64,000 nt of DNA, taken from the NCBI RefSeq assembly GCF_047124445.1, contig NZ_CP138921.1:1798001-1862000 (forward strand). The letters run 5' to 3'. This DNA comes from Shimia sp047124445. Its GTDB lineage: Bacteria; Pseudomonadota; Alphaproteobacteria; Rhodobacterales; Rhodobacteraceae. Under the pieces are notes generated by a model. It searched no databases. It was given only the letters and a program-made list of their open reading frames with translations, and was not told where the DNA came from. The stretch's first letter is position 1; every line of letters begins with the position of its first letter. The translations under genes and the position numbers were made by a program. Positions 54,300 to 61,708 of the stretch are shown piece by piece.

Positions 54300-54617
54300 A
54301 TGAAACGCACTTTTTTGACCCTGACGGCCGGTCTTGGCCTTTCGATCTGCGCCACCTCAATCGCCCAGGCACAGAACCTGCAACACTGCGCCACCCGCGA
54401 CCTTGTTGTGGAACGTCTGGCCCAGAAGTACGGGGAATCCCGTCAGGCGCTTGGTCTTGGCACGCAGGGCGCCATGGTGGAGATTTTTGCTTCGGAAGAT
54501 TCCGGCAGCTGGACCATCACCGTCACCATGCCAAATGGCTCCACCTGTCTGATGGCAACCGGCCAAGCCTATGAAAAGCTTGCCGAAGCTCTGCCTGCCA
54601 AAGGTGACGACGCCTGA
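54300..54617 (+). CDS. Small exported protein of unknown function
   Basis: A 105-residue protein with a signal peptide ending SIAQAQ. The mature domain NLQHCATRDLVVERLAQKYG has one of two cysteines that may pair with the one in GSTCLMATGQAYEKL. The shape, a helix then a strand-rich region (EIFASEDSGSWTITVTMPNG), suggests a small periplasmic module. GAGAGGAAA precedes the ATG at 54300. Family members occur across Rhodobacterales in my recollection; no function is known. Confidence 0.78.
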   Translation: MKRTFLTLTAGLGLSICATSIAQAQNLQHCATRDLVVERLAQKYGESRQALGLGTQGAMVEIFASEDSGSWTITVTMPNGSTCLMATGQAYEKLAEALPAKGDDA

Positions 54618-54629
54618 TGTCATACGCCT

Positions 54630-55370
54630 TTAAAAAAGCGCGTCAAAAATCAGCTTCACGCCGGTGATCGACAAGAGCGTATAGGTCAACGCAAAAAAGA
54701 CCCGCTCTGAAACGGCGTGATGCAGCTTCACACCACCCCATGCCCCAAGCAGCGCGAATGGTGCCAATAGCGCACCCGCGCGCAGGGTCTCGACGGTAAA
54801 CACGCCGAGAAACGCATACGGCACAAACTTCGCGATATTGATGGCCCAGAACACCAACACGGTGGTGGCCTGATAGGCGGTTTTGCCCATCCCCCGAGAC
54901 AGCAGATAAACCGCCGCCGGCGGTCCACCCGCATGGCTGACAAAGCTGGTGAACCCGGCCACGCCCCCCGCGAGCAATCCGGCCCGCACCGGCATTTTTT
55001 GCCGTGCCTGCGCCCTCGGCCAGAGTTGCCAGATCACAAAACCAAGCGACACAGCGCCAATCAACAGTCGCAGCACGTCATCATTGGCCACACGAAACAG
55101 CACAACACCGCCCGCCACACCGGGCAATCCCCCCAGAATCAGCACCTGCGCCTCTGGCCAGCGCCACTTGCCCCAATAAGGCTTCAGCGTCACCAGATCG
55201 ACCAACATCAACAAGGGCAGCATCAGCCCCAACGCCTGCACCGGCGGCAGGATCAACGCCAGAACGGCCGCGCTAGCAAAAGCCGCGCCAGAGCCAAACC
55301 CGGCTTTGGAAACACCGGCAAACAGCACCGCAACCGGCGCCAATATCCAGAATGTGAGAGAATCAGTCAT
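54630..55370 (-). CDS. TauE/SafE-type sulfite exporter family membrane protein
   Basis: A 246-residue inner-membrane protein with about eight helices in two repeats. The family motif AGVSKAGFGSGAAFASA opens it and GFTSFVSHAGGPPAAVYLL begins the second half. The family exports sulfite, sulfoacetate or related organic anions. The gene converges on the small exported gene and lies just downstream of the SHOCT lipoprotein's terminator, so it needs its own promoter. Substrate unknown. Confidence 0.85.
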   Translation of the reverse strand: MTDSLTFWILAPVAVLFAGVSKAGFGSGAAFASAAVLALILPPVQALGLMLPLLMLVDLVTLKPYWGKWRWPEAQVLILGGLPGVAGGVVLFRVANDDVLRLLIGAVSLGFVIWQLWPRAQARQKMPVRAGLLAGGVAGFTSFVSHAGGPPAAVYLLSRGMGKTAYQATTVLVFWAINIAKFVPYAFLGVFTVETLRAGALLAPFALLGAWGGVKLHHAVSERVFFALTYTLLSITGVKLIFDALF

Positions 55371-55401
55371 ACAAAAACAGGCGCACCCAAGGATGCGCCT
55401 G
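55371..55401 (-). terminator. Terminator of SHOCT lipoprotein gene
   Basis: CAGGCGCA (55378-55385) pairs with TGCGCCTG (55394-55401); on the minus strand TTTTTGT follows. It ends right at the TauE start. Confidence 0.85.
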
Positions 55402-55445
55402 CTGCAAATCGAGGCAACTCATGCTGCAAAGCAGCGTAAGTGCAC

Positions 55446-55649
55446 TTACTTGCCGTCAAGAATCTTCTTACGCTGATCCTTGTATTCCTTCTCTGTCACC
55501 AGACCGTCCGCATAGGCTTTTTCCAGCGACGCCAACTGGTCGCCAACGCTCACAGCCTGCACGTTTGTGGTCGCGTTGCCGCCGCCACAAGCGGAGACGG
55601 TCATGGCCACCAAAGTCAGCGCCATCAGGGTTTTCAGAGTCGTTTTCAT
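55446..55649 (-). CDS. Small SHOCT-domain lipoprotein
   Basis: A 67-residue lipoprotein. The signal peptide ends MTVSACGG, a lipobox. The C-terminal half, DQLASLEKAYADGLVTEKEYKDQRKKIL, is a SHOCT domain, a short helix pair found at the ends of many unrelated proteins and thought to mediate oligomerisation. GAGGA lies upstream of the ATG at 55649. Single-gene unit with its own terminator. Role unknown. Confidence 0.85.
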   Translation of the reverse strand: MKTTLKTLMALTLVAMTVSACGGGNATTNVQAVSVGDQLASLEKAYADGLVTEKEYKDQRKKILDGK

Positions 55650-55762
55650 TTTTTTGGTCCTCAAAGAAGCCTGTGAATTATCCCGCACATCTACTCACAG
55701 CCGCCGCGCCAAATCAAGCGTGCCAAACCATACAAATTGCGCAAGAATTTGCCCCTCTACGC

Positions 55763-55772
55763 CGTGATCACA
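55763..55772. promoter_or_regulatory. Single TGTGATCACA-like site upstream of mdh
   Basis: CGTGATCACA, 9 of 10 matching the sites before sdhC and sucC, about 100 bases before the mdh ATG, the same distance as in those operons. No partner site 20-21 bases away on either side. The other 213 bases of 55650-55872 show nothing else. Confidence 0.4.
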
Positions 55773-55872
55773 GGTGCGACAGCTGGGCCGCCTCCGGCTT
55801 CAAACACTTGCGTCAACGCCAAATTCGACTTAAGCCACCCCCCGATAATCAACCGGACCGGAGATAGATCCC

Positions 55873-56835
55873 ATGGCACGACCAAAGATCGCCCTCATCG
55901 GCGCAGGTAACATCGGCGGCACGCTCGCCCACCTCGCTGCAATCAAAGAACTTGGTGACGTTGTACTTTTTGACATCGCTGACGGCCTGCCACAGGGCAA
56001 GGCGCTCGACATCGCAGAATCCGGCCCGGTCGAGAAAATCGACGCCGCTATGTCCGGCTCCTCCGACTACTCCGCGATCGCTGGCGCAGACGTCTGCATC
56101 GTGACCGCAGGTGTGGCGCGTAAGCCAGGCATGAGCCGTGATGACCTGCTGGGCATCAACCTGAAAGTGATGAAGTCCGTGGGCGAAGGCATCCGCGACA
56201 ACGCGCCAGACGCGTTTGTGATCTGCATCACCAATCCGCTGGACGCGATGGTTTGGGCGCTGCAGAAATTCTCCGGCCTGCCAACGCACAAAGTCTGCGG
56301 CATGGCGGGTGTTCTGGACTCCGCACGCTTCCGCCACTTCCTGGCCGAAGAATTCAACGTGTCCATGCGCGACGTAACTGCCTTTGTTCTGGGCGGCCAC
56401 GGCGACACCATGGTGCCTTCCGTACGCTACTCCACCGTTGCCGGCATTCCTCTGCCAGACCTGATCGAGATGGGCTGGACCACACAGGAAAAACTGGACG
56501 CCATGGTTCAGCGCACCCGTGACGGTGGCGCCGAAATCGTTGGCCTGCTGAAAACCGGCTCCGCCTTCTACGCGCCAGCCGCCTCCGCCATCGAAATGGC
56601 CGAAGCGTACCTGAAAGACCAGAAGCGCGTACTGCCATGTGCGGCTTACTGTGACGGCGACCTGGGCGTGAAAGACATGTATGTTGGCGTGCCAACCGTG
56701 ATCGGTGCCGGTGGTGTTGAGAAGGTTGTGAACATCAAGCTCAACAAAGAAGAGCAGGAAATGTTCGACACCTCCGTGAACGCCGTAAAAGGCCTCGTGG
56801 ACGCCTGCAAAGGCATCGACGGCTCCCTGGCCTAA
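55873..56835 (+). CDS. mdh: Malate dehydrogenase
   Basis: NAD-dependent enzyme of 320 residues (lactate-dehydrogenase-like type) converting malate to oxaloacetate in the TCA cycle; it also uses malate from the ethylmalonyl-CoA pathway. Cofactor loop GAGNIGGTLA, adenine-pocket FDIADGLPQGKALDI, substrate region VARKPGMSRDDLL and the catalytic His in LGGHGDTMVPSV. GGAG is 9 bases before the ATG. A terminator follows. Confidence 0.97.
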   Translation: MARPKIALIGAGNIGGTLAHLAAIKELGDVVLFDIADGLPQGKALDIAESGPVEKIDAAMSGSSDYSAIAGADVCIVTAGVARKPGMSRDDLLGINLKVMKSVGEGIRDNAPDAFVICITNPLDAMVWALQKFSGLPTHKVCGMAGVLDSARFRHFLAEEFNVSMRDVTAFVLGGHGDTMVPSVRYSTVAGIPLPDLIEMGWTTQEKLDAMVQRTRDGGAEIVGLLKTGSAFYAPAASAIEMAEAYLKDQKRVLPCAAYCDGDLGVKDMYVGVPTVIGAGGVEKVVNIKLNKEEQEMFDTSVNAVKGLVDACKGIDGSLA

Positions 56836-56855
56836 GCCACAGCACGACAGATTTG

Positions 56856-56885
56856 AAAAAGGCGCCCATTGCGGCGCCTTTTTTG
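56856..56885. terminator. Bidirectional terminator mdh / glycosyltransferase
   Basis: AAAAAGGCGCC pairs with GGCGCCTTTTTT around CATTGC; a T tract exists on both strands. Confidence 0.92.
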
Positions 56886-56887
56886 TT

Positions 56888-57910
56888 TTAGAAACTGGTG
56901 GGCACCCGCCCGTCCTGAATATCCTTAAGCGCGGCATCCACCGCCGCCGGGGACAGATCCACCTGCGCTTCCGGGAACACCTTTTTGATCTTGGCGGGAA
57001 CATCCACATCCGATGGTGTCATGCGTCCCAACAAGCGCAGCATCAGCCCCTGAAAACCGCTGATCTCTTTGACGTGACGGTACAGGTCATCCAGATAGTC
57101 GCTGTTGTCACGGTGGTCCCACACGTCCTGCGCCTGCCGAATGCGCGCTGGATTGTGCGGCTTCAGCACTTTCCCGTCCGGCGCCTTCTTGCGCATCTTG
57201 TCCAGCCAATGCGCCTTGGTCATGCCGTCAAAATGCAAAATGACGCGCTCCGGAAATTCACTCTGTCCCTGATGGACCTTCATACCTTCCGGCAGTTTGG
57301 CGCGGTGTAGGGCCAGTCGCAGCCCAGACGACACCCGTGTAAAGGCTTTGCCATGCCAATACCCCGCCAAGCCTTTTTGAAGATACCGGTTGTACTGACC
57401 ATATAACACCGGCAAGGCGCGGTGGATCTTGGGCGGAAACGGCAACCGGAAGGCGCCTGCAAAGACATGCGCCGGGGTCTGCCCTCGTTGGTGCACGCGC
57501 TCCCCATTGCGCACGACGACCGTCAAAATCTCTTTTGGTTGCCGATCCAGGAACGCAAAAAGCGCGCCAGTGTTGGTGACATACTCGTCCGCATCAATAT
57601 GCGCGATCCAGTCCGCGTCACTCTGCGCCATTGCGGCGTCGGCATTGATGGTCTGGCGCACCCGGAAGTCCCACGGACGCGCGCCATTGGCACTTGCCGC
57701 CCAATAGGCGTCGTCACAGTTGATGATCCGGATCTGCGGATGGTCCCCGACAATGGCTTCCAGCTCTGCGTTGGGCGCGTCGAGATGCAACCAAATGCGG
57801 TTCACCCCCAAATCCACGTGATGCGCCAGAAACCCCAAAGTCACCGCCGTCGGCTCAAACGCCGTTGTCACAATATCCCAACGCAAATGTCTTCTCCAAA
57901 TCGATGCCAT
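56888..57910 (-). CDS. Glycosyltransferase family 2 (GT-A fold)
   Basis: A 340-residue glycosyltransferase. It has the family 2 N-terminal strand ILTVV-like core and the nucleotide-sugar DxD as HIDADEYV, preceded by RPWDFRVRQTINADAAMAQSD. The middle has FRLPFPPKIHRALP, and the tail is Lys-rich. No clear membrane helix, so it acts on the cytoplasmic side, perhaps on surface polysaccharide. The start at 57910 is poorly supported by a ribosome site. Acceptor and donor unknown. Confidence 0.78.
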   Translation of the reverse strand: MASIWRRHLRWDIVTTAFEPTAVTLGFLAHHVDLGVNRIWLHLDAPNAELEAIVGDHPQIRIINCDDAYWAASANGARPWDFRVRQTINADAAMAQSDADWIAHIDADEYVTNTGALFAFLDRQPKEILTVVVRNGERVHQRGQTPAHVFAGAFRLPFPPKIHRALPVLYGQYNRYLQKGLAGYWHGKAFTRVSSGLRLALHRAKLPEGMKVHQGQSEFPERVILHFDGMTKAHWLDKMRKKAPDGKVLKPHNPARIRQAQDVWDHRDNSDYLDDLYRHVKEISGFQGLMLRLLGRMTPSDVDVPAKIKKVFPEAQVDLSPAAVDAALKDIQDGRVPTSF

Positions 57911-58086
57911 ACCGGCGCAAAATGCGCCCCCTGAATGCGGGAGACAGCGCGCCTTGTAAAACACCAATGCGCGCGGGACTGTCAAATTTTTCCTTTTGGT
58001 TGCGCTGACGACCAAACTGCCTACACTTTCTGCATGTACGCGCCCCGCGCCCCCAAGTCTTTTGACCAATCTGTTTGAGGCCCCAA

Positions 58087-58491
58087 ATGTTTTATCGCCT
58101 GGCTCTGCCCGTCACCCTTCTGTCGCTTGTTACGCTCACAGCCTGCGGCAATCCGCAAACCACCTCGGACCGCAGCGTGCGCGCAGGACCACAGGCCCAA
58201 TCGCCTGTCACTCCGGGTCCAAACAACCGCACCCCGTCCCGCGGCTACACATCGACGGTGCCTGCCAACGCCGTTGTCACCTGCCCGCAAGGCGCGACCC
58301 TGGTCACAACACCTTCCGGCGTCACCTCCTGTGCCCACACCACAGCCACAAATCTTTCGGTCGGTGACGAAACCGCGTTTGACACAGCCCGACTGGAAAC
58401 CATGCAGGCACAAGCCACCGCCACGGGGCTGCCTGTCGCCTATACCGACGGAGTTGTCACAACAACAATCTACCCAGCCACGCGCCCCTAA
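58087..58491 (+). CDS. Small lipoprotein of unknown function
   Basis: A 134-residue exported lipoprotein; the signal peptide ends VTLTACG (lipobox). The mature part is Pro/Thr/Ser-rich (NPQTTSDRSVRAGPQAQSPV) with a Cys pair in VVTCPQGATLVTTPSGVTSCAHTTAT written here in two parts, likely a disulfide. It has no recognisable family. An in-frame TTG at 58075 is an alternative start. No operon partner. Confidence 0.65.
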   Translation: MFYRLALPVTLLSLVTLTACGNPQTTSDRSVRAGPQAQSPVTPGPNNRTPSRGYTSTVPANAVVTCPQGATLVTTPSGVTSCAHTTATNLSVGDETAFDTARLETMQAQATATGLPVAYTDGVVTTTIYPATRP

Positions 58492-58650
58492 TCCCTACTC
58501 AGCACCTGAAACAGGGGACGCGCCACCGCGTCCTCGCGCCGCCAATCCGTTTGCGGTAACGCTGCACCGCAATCCGAGTCGCCGGCGCATCCCCTTATTT
58601 CACAGGCAATTTATTTAACTTGTGCGACTTTCCGCCGAGCAACCCCAATT

Positions 58651-58681
58651 TGTGATCACACATTTTCACACTGTGATCACA
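58651..58681. promoter_or_regulatory. Paired TGTGATCACA operator upstream of sucC
   Basis: TGTGATCACA at 58651-58660 and again at 58672-58681, 21 bases apart with CATTTTCACAC between, about 110 bases before the sucC ATG. Layout matches the sdh site. Region 58492-58776 (285 bases) shows no gene. Confidence 0.65.
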
Positions 58682-58776
58682 AATAAGAAAAAATCCACCA
58701 TTCCTGTCGAATTTGCTTATCGGCTCGACAGGACTGTGCCAGAAACGCTCCAATCGCAGCAAGATGGGACAGTTCC

Positions 58777-59970
58777 ATGAACATCCACGAATATCAGGCG
58801 AAAGCCCTGCTTCGCTCCTACGGCGCTCCGGTGTCCGAAGGCCGCGCCGTTCTGAAAGCAGAAGACGCAAAAACCGCCGCCGGCGAACTTGACGGCCCAC
58901 TTTGGGTTGTGAAGGCGCAGATCCACGCAGGTGGACGCGGCAAAGGCTCTTTCAAAGAAGCCGACGCAGGTGAAAAAGGCGGTGTCCGCCTCGCCAAATC
59001 GGTTGAAGAAGCCGCCGAGGAAGCCAAAAAGATGCTGGGTCGCACCCTTGTGACCCACCAGACCGGCCCAGCGGGCAAGCAGGTCAACCGCATCTACATC
59101 GAAGACGGCTCCGACATCGAGCGTGAGCTGTATCTGGCTCTGCTGGTCGACCGTCAGACCTCCCGCGTGTCTTTCGTGTGCTCCACCGAAGGCGGCATGG
59201 ACATCGAAGAGGTGGCCGAAGCCACCCCTGAGAAAATCCTGTCTTTCTCCGTTGATCCGGCCACCGGCTACCAGCCATACCACGGCCGCCGCGTTGCCTT
59301 CTCCCTGGGCCTGAAAGGCGCACAGGTGAAAGAATGCGTGAAACTGATGGGCATTCTCTACAAAGCCTTCATGGAAAAAGACATGGAGCAGCTGGAGATC
59401 AACCCGCTGATCGTCATGCCAGGCGGCGCACTGAAAGTGCTCGACGCCAAGGTTGGTTTTGACGGCAACGCCATCTACCGCCACGCGGACATCGCCGAAC
59501 TTCGCGATGAAACCGAAGAAGATCCAAAAGAGCTTGAGGCGTCCAAATACGACCTCAACTACATCGCGCTGGACGGTGAAATCGGCTGCATGGTGAACGG
59601 CGCGGGCCTCGCAATGGCCACCATGGACATCATCAAACTCTACGGTGCAGAGCCTGCCAACTTCCTCGACGTGGGCGGCGGTGCAACCAAAGAGAAAGTG
59701 ACCGAAGCGTTCAAGATCATCACCTCTGATCCAAACGTCAAAGGCATCCTCGTGAACATCTTCGGCGGCATCATGCGCTGTGACGTGATCGCAGAGGGCG
59801 TTGTGGCCGCGGTGAAAGAAGTTGGCCTGCAGGTTCCTCTGGTTGTGCGCCTCGAAGGCACCAACGTGGAAGCCGGCAAGGAGATCATCAACACCTCCGG
59901 TCTTGATGTGATCGCGGCGGACAACCTGTCCGACGGTGCCGAGAAAATCGTGAAAGCGGTTAAAGGCTAA
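58777..59970 (+). CDS. sucC: Succinyl-CoA synthetase beta subunit
   Basis: ADP-forming succinate-CoA ligase beta chain, 397 residues, making ATP from succinyl-CoA. N-terminal ATP-grasp domain (MNIHEYQAKALLRSYG, KAQIHAGGRGKGSFK) and C-terminal CoA-ligase domain (NPLIVMPGG, FLDVGGGA and NIFGGIMRCDVIAEGV). Pairs with SucD encoded 600 bases downstream; normally the two genes touch, but here a lipoprotein gene sits between them. Confidence 0.97.
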   Translation: MNIHEYQAKALLRSYGAPVSEGRAVLKAEDAKTAAGELDGPLWVVKAQIHAGGRGKGSFKEADAGEKGGVRLAKSVEEAAEEAKKMLGRTLVTHQTGPAGKQVNRIYIEDGSDIERELYLALLVDRQTSRVSFVCSTEGGMDIEEVAEATPEKILSFSVDPATGYQPYHGRRVAFSLGLKGAQVKECVKLMGILYKAFMEKDMEQLEINPLIVMPGGALKVLDAKVGFDGNAIYRHADIAELRDETEEDPKELEASKYDLNYIALDGEIGCMVNGAGLAMATMDIIKLYGAEPANFLDVGGGATKEKVTEAFKIITSDPNVKGILVNIFGGIMRCDVIAEGVVAAVKEVGLQVPLVVRLEGTNVEAGKEIINTSGLDVIAADNLSDGAEKIVKAVKG

Positions 59971-59979
59971 GTCAGCTGA

Positions 59980-60000
59980 CGGACGCCGGCAAGGCGTCCG
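59980..60000 (+). other. Stem-loop just after sucC
   Basis: CGGACGCC (59980-59987) pairs with GGCGTCCG (59993-60000) with a GGCAA loop, nine bases past the sucC stop. No T tract: a partial terminator or mRNA processing/stability element that could alter the sucC:sucD ratio. Confidence 0.55.
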
Positions 60001-60036
60001 CCTTCGATTGCGACCAAACGTTAGGTACTGTCTAGA

Positions 60037-60549
60037 ATGAAGAATCTAGTCCTTTTTGCAGCAGCAGCGTTGGGGTTGGCGGCCTGTGTATCGCCACCGA
60101 CCCCTGAAGAGCGGGCCGAACAAACCTCCCGCAATTTGCCGCTTGCCGAAGCTGTGATCCCGAGCTGCATCGATGCCGCTCGCGGAAAACAGCCCAACTA
60201 TTCGCGCGTTAACGCGCTCGGATACGTGCAATATGAACCGTCCCGAAAGGCGCCAGCAGGCACCTACTTTAAGCTTCCCAACCAAGCTTTGGCTTTCGAA
60301 AAAGCTTCGCTCTATTTCGCGCCAGGCAAAGGTTGCTCAGTGTACTACTCAAACGAGCAAGACGACTTCAATGTCATCGGCACAACTTGGGTCGGAGCGT
60401 TGGAAGCTGCGGGATACAAGTTCACAAGCAAGACTGACGGAAACTTCGATTTTGTTGCTAACGGCATCCCGATGCGCCTCACCGGCGAACACGAGATTAG
60501 CAACTACGCAAACACTATGACCTTCGACATCCAACGCAGAAGTCGCTGA
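60037..60549 (+). CDS. Lipoprotein of unknown function between sucC and sucD
   Basis: An exported lipoprotein of 170 residues; the signal peptide ends LGLAACVSP (lipobox). The mature part has a helical N-terminal half (CIDAARGKQPNYSRVNALGY) with two cysteines and a mixed C-terminal half (NVIGTTWVGALEAAGYKF and NTMTFDIQRRSR). It lacks a clear ribosome site and its codon use is visibly more AT-rich than sucC/sucD, suggesting later insertion. Not a known suc-operon gene. It probably rides on the sucC transcript. Confidence 0.7.
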   Translation: MKNLVLFAAAALGLAACVSPPTPEERAEQTSRNLPLAEAVIPSCIDAARGKQPNYSRVNALGYVQYEPSRKAPAGTYFKLPNQALAFEKASLYFAPGKGCSVYYSNEQDDFNVIGTTWVGALEAAGYKFTSKTDGNFDFVANGIPMRLTGEHEISNYANTMTFDIQRRSR

Positions 60550-60575
60550 TACAAATTTCAAAAGGAGAAGCTAAC

Positions 60576-61457
60576 ATGGCTATTCTCGTAGACGAAAACA
60601 CCAAGGTAATCTGTCAGGGCTTCACTGGCTCTCAGGGCACCTTCCACTCTGAACAAGCCATCGCATATGGCACCAAAATGGTCGGCGGCGTGACCCCGGG
60701 CAAAGGTGGCATGGAACACCTCGGCCTGCCGGTCTTTGACTCGGTACATGACGCCAAAGCCAAGACCGAAGCCAACGCGTCCGTGATCTATGTGCCTCCG
60801 CCCTTCGCAGCGGACTCGATCCTCGAGGCCATTGATGCGGAAATGGAACTGATCATCTGTATCACCGAAGGCATTCCTGTGCTGGACATGATGAAGGTAC
60901 AGCGCGCGCTGGAAGGCTCTGCCTCCCGCCTGATCGGTCCTAACTGCCCAGGTGTGATCACGCCTGACGCCTGCAAAATCGGCATCATGCCGGGCCACAT
61001 CCACAAGCGTGGCTCCGTGGGCGTTGTGTCCCGCTCCGGCACCCTGACTTACGAAGCGGTAAAGCAGACCGCAGACATCGGTCTGGGTCAGTCCACCGCT
61101 GTGGGCATCGGCGGCGACCCAATCAAAGGCACCGAGCACATCGACGTGCTGGACATGTTCCTGTCGGATGACGAGACCCAGTCCATCATCATGATTGGTG
61201 AGATCGGTGGTTCCGCGGAAGAAGAAGCCGCAGAATTCCTCGCCAACGAGCGCAAAAAAGGCCGCTGGAAGCCAACTGCTGGCTTCATCGCGGGCCGCAC
61301 AGCGCCTCCCGGCCGCCGCATGGGCCACGCCGGTGCGATTGTTGCCGGTGGCAAAGGTGGTGCCGAAGACAAGATCGCCGCGATGCAGGAAGCTGGCATC
61401 GTCGTCGCAGACAGCCCAGCCGGCCTCGGCGAAGCTGTGCTCAAAGCGATCGGCTAA
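60576..61457 (+). CDS. sucD: Succinyl-CoA synthetase alpha subunit
   Basis: CoA-binding chain of succinate-CoA ligase, 293 residues. N-terminal Rossmann domain (VICQGFTGSQGTFHSEQAI), CPGVITP and IMPGHIHKRG segments, and the phospho-His loop GHAGAIVAGGKGG near the C terminus. AAAAGGAG lies 8 bases before the ATG. Works with SucC (beta) upstream; followed by the structured leader of sucA. Confidence 0.97.
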   Translation: MAILVDENTKVICQGFTGSQGTFHSEQAIAYGTKMVGGVTPGKGGMEHLGLPVFDSVHDAKAKTEANASVIYVPPPFAADSILEAIDAEMELIICITEGIPVLDMMKVQRALEGSASRLIGPNCPGVITPDACKIGIMPGHIHKRGSVGVVSRSGTLTYEAVKQTADIGLGQSTAVGIGGDPIKGTEHIDVLDMFLSDDETQSIIMIGEIGGSAEEEAAEFLANERKKGRWKPTAGFIAGRTAPPGRRMGHAGAIVAGGKGGAEDKIAAMQEAGIVVADSPAGLGEAVLKAIG

Positions 61458-61485
61458 ATGCCTGCCGCCCGGCATATCACCATTG

Positions 61486-61557
61486 GGCAACGCCCGAACC
61501 TGGGAGGACGTGTAAACGCCCTCCCATGGGGAGGTTCTGGCGCTGCCCGGCGTTGCC
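61486..61557 (+). promoter_or_regulatory. Structured leader RNA of sucA, domain 1
   Basis: Nested perfect helices: P1 GGCAACGCC/GGCGTTGCC (61486-61494 with 61549-61557), P2 GAACCT/AGGTTC (61496-61501 with 61532-61537), P3 GGGAGG/CCTCCC (61502-61507 with 61520-61525) capped by CGT/ACG and loop GTAA. A second GGGAGG at 61529-61534 can pair with the same CCTCCC, so two folds compete. Confidence 0.55.
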
Positions 61558-61576
61558 GTCGGGCCCATAACTGAAA

Positions 61577-61644
61577 GGTGAACGCGAAAAACTAGGTTTC
61601 CGCGCAACCTGCGCTAAGTCTTTTGAAACATTCCCGCGTTCATC
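61577..61644 (+). promoter_or_regulatory. Structured leader RNA of sucA, domain 2
   Basis: GGTGAACGCG (61577-61586) pairs with CGCGTTCATC (61635-61644), nine Watson-Crick pairs and one G-U, enclosing an inner AGGTT/AACCT hairpin (61594-61610). It lies 65 bases before the sucA ATG. With domain 1 it makes the 251-base gap between sucD and sucA mostly structured. Confidence 0.45.
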
Positions 61645-61708
61645 TACCCCAAACCAGCCCTGCACGGGGCCAACCAAAAACCGGTCCCATCCTTCATGAG
61701 GTGCCATC

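Noticed and set aside
60558..61607. Open frame antisense to sucD
   Set aside because: Shadow frame covering the sucD gene and its leader.
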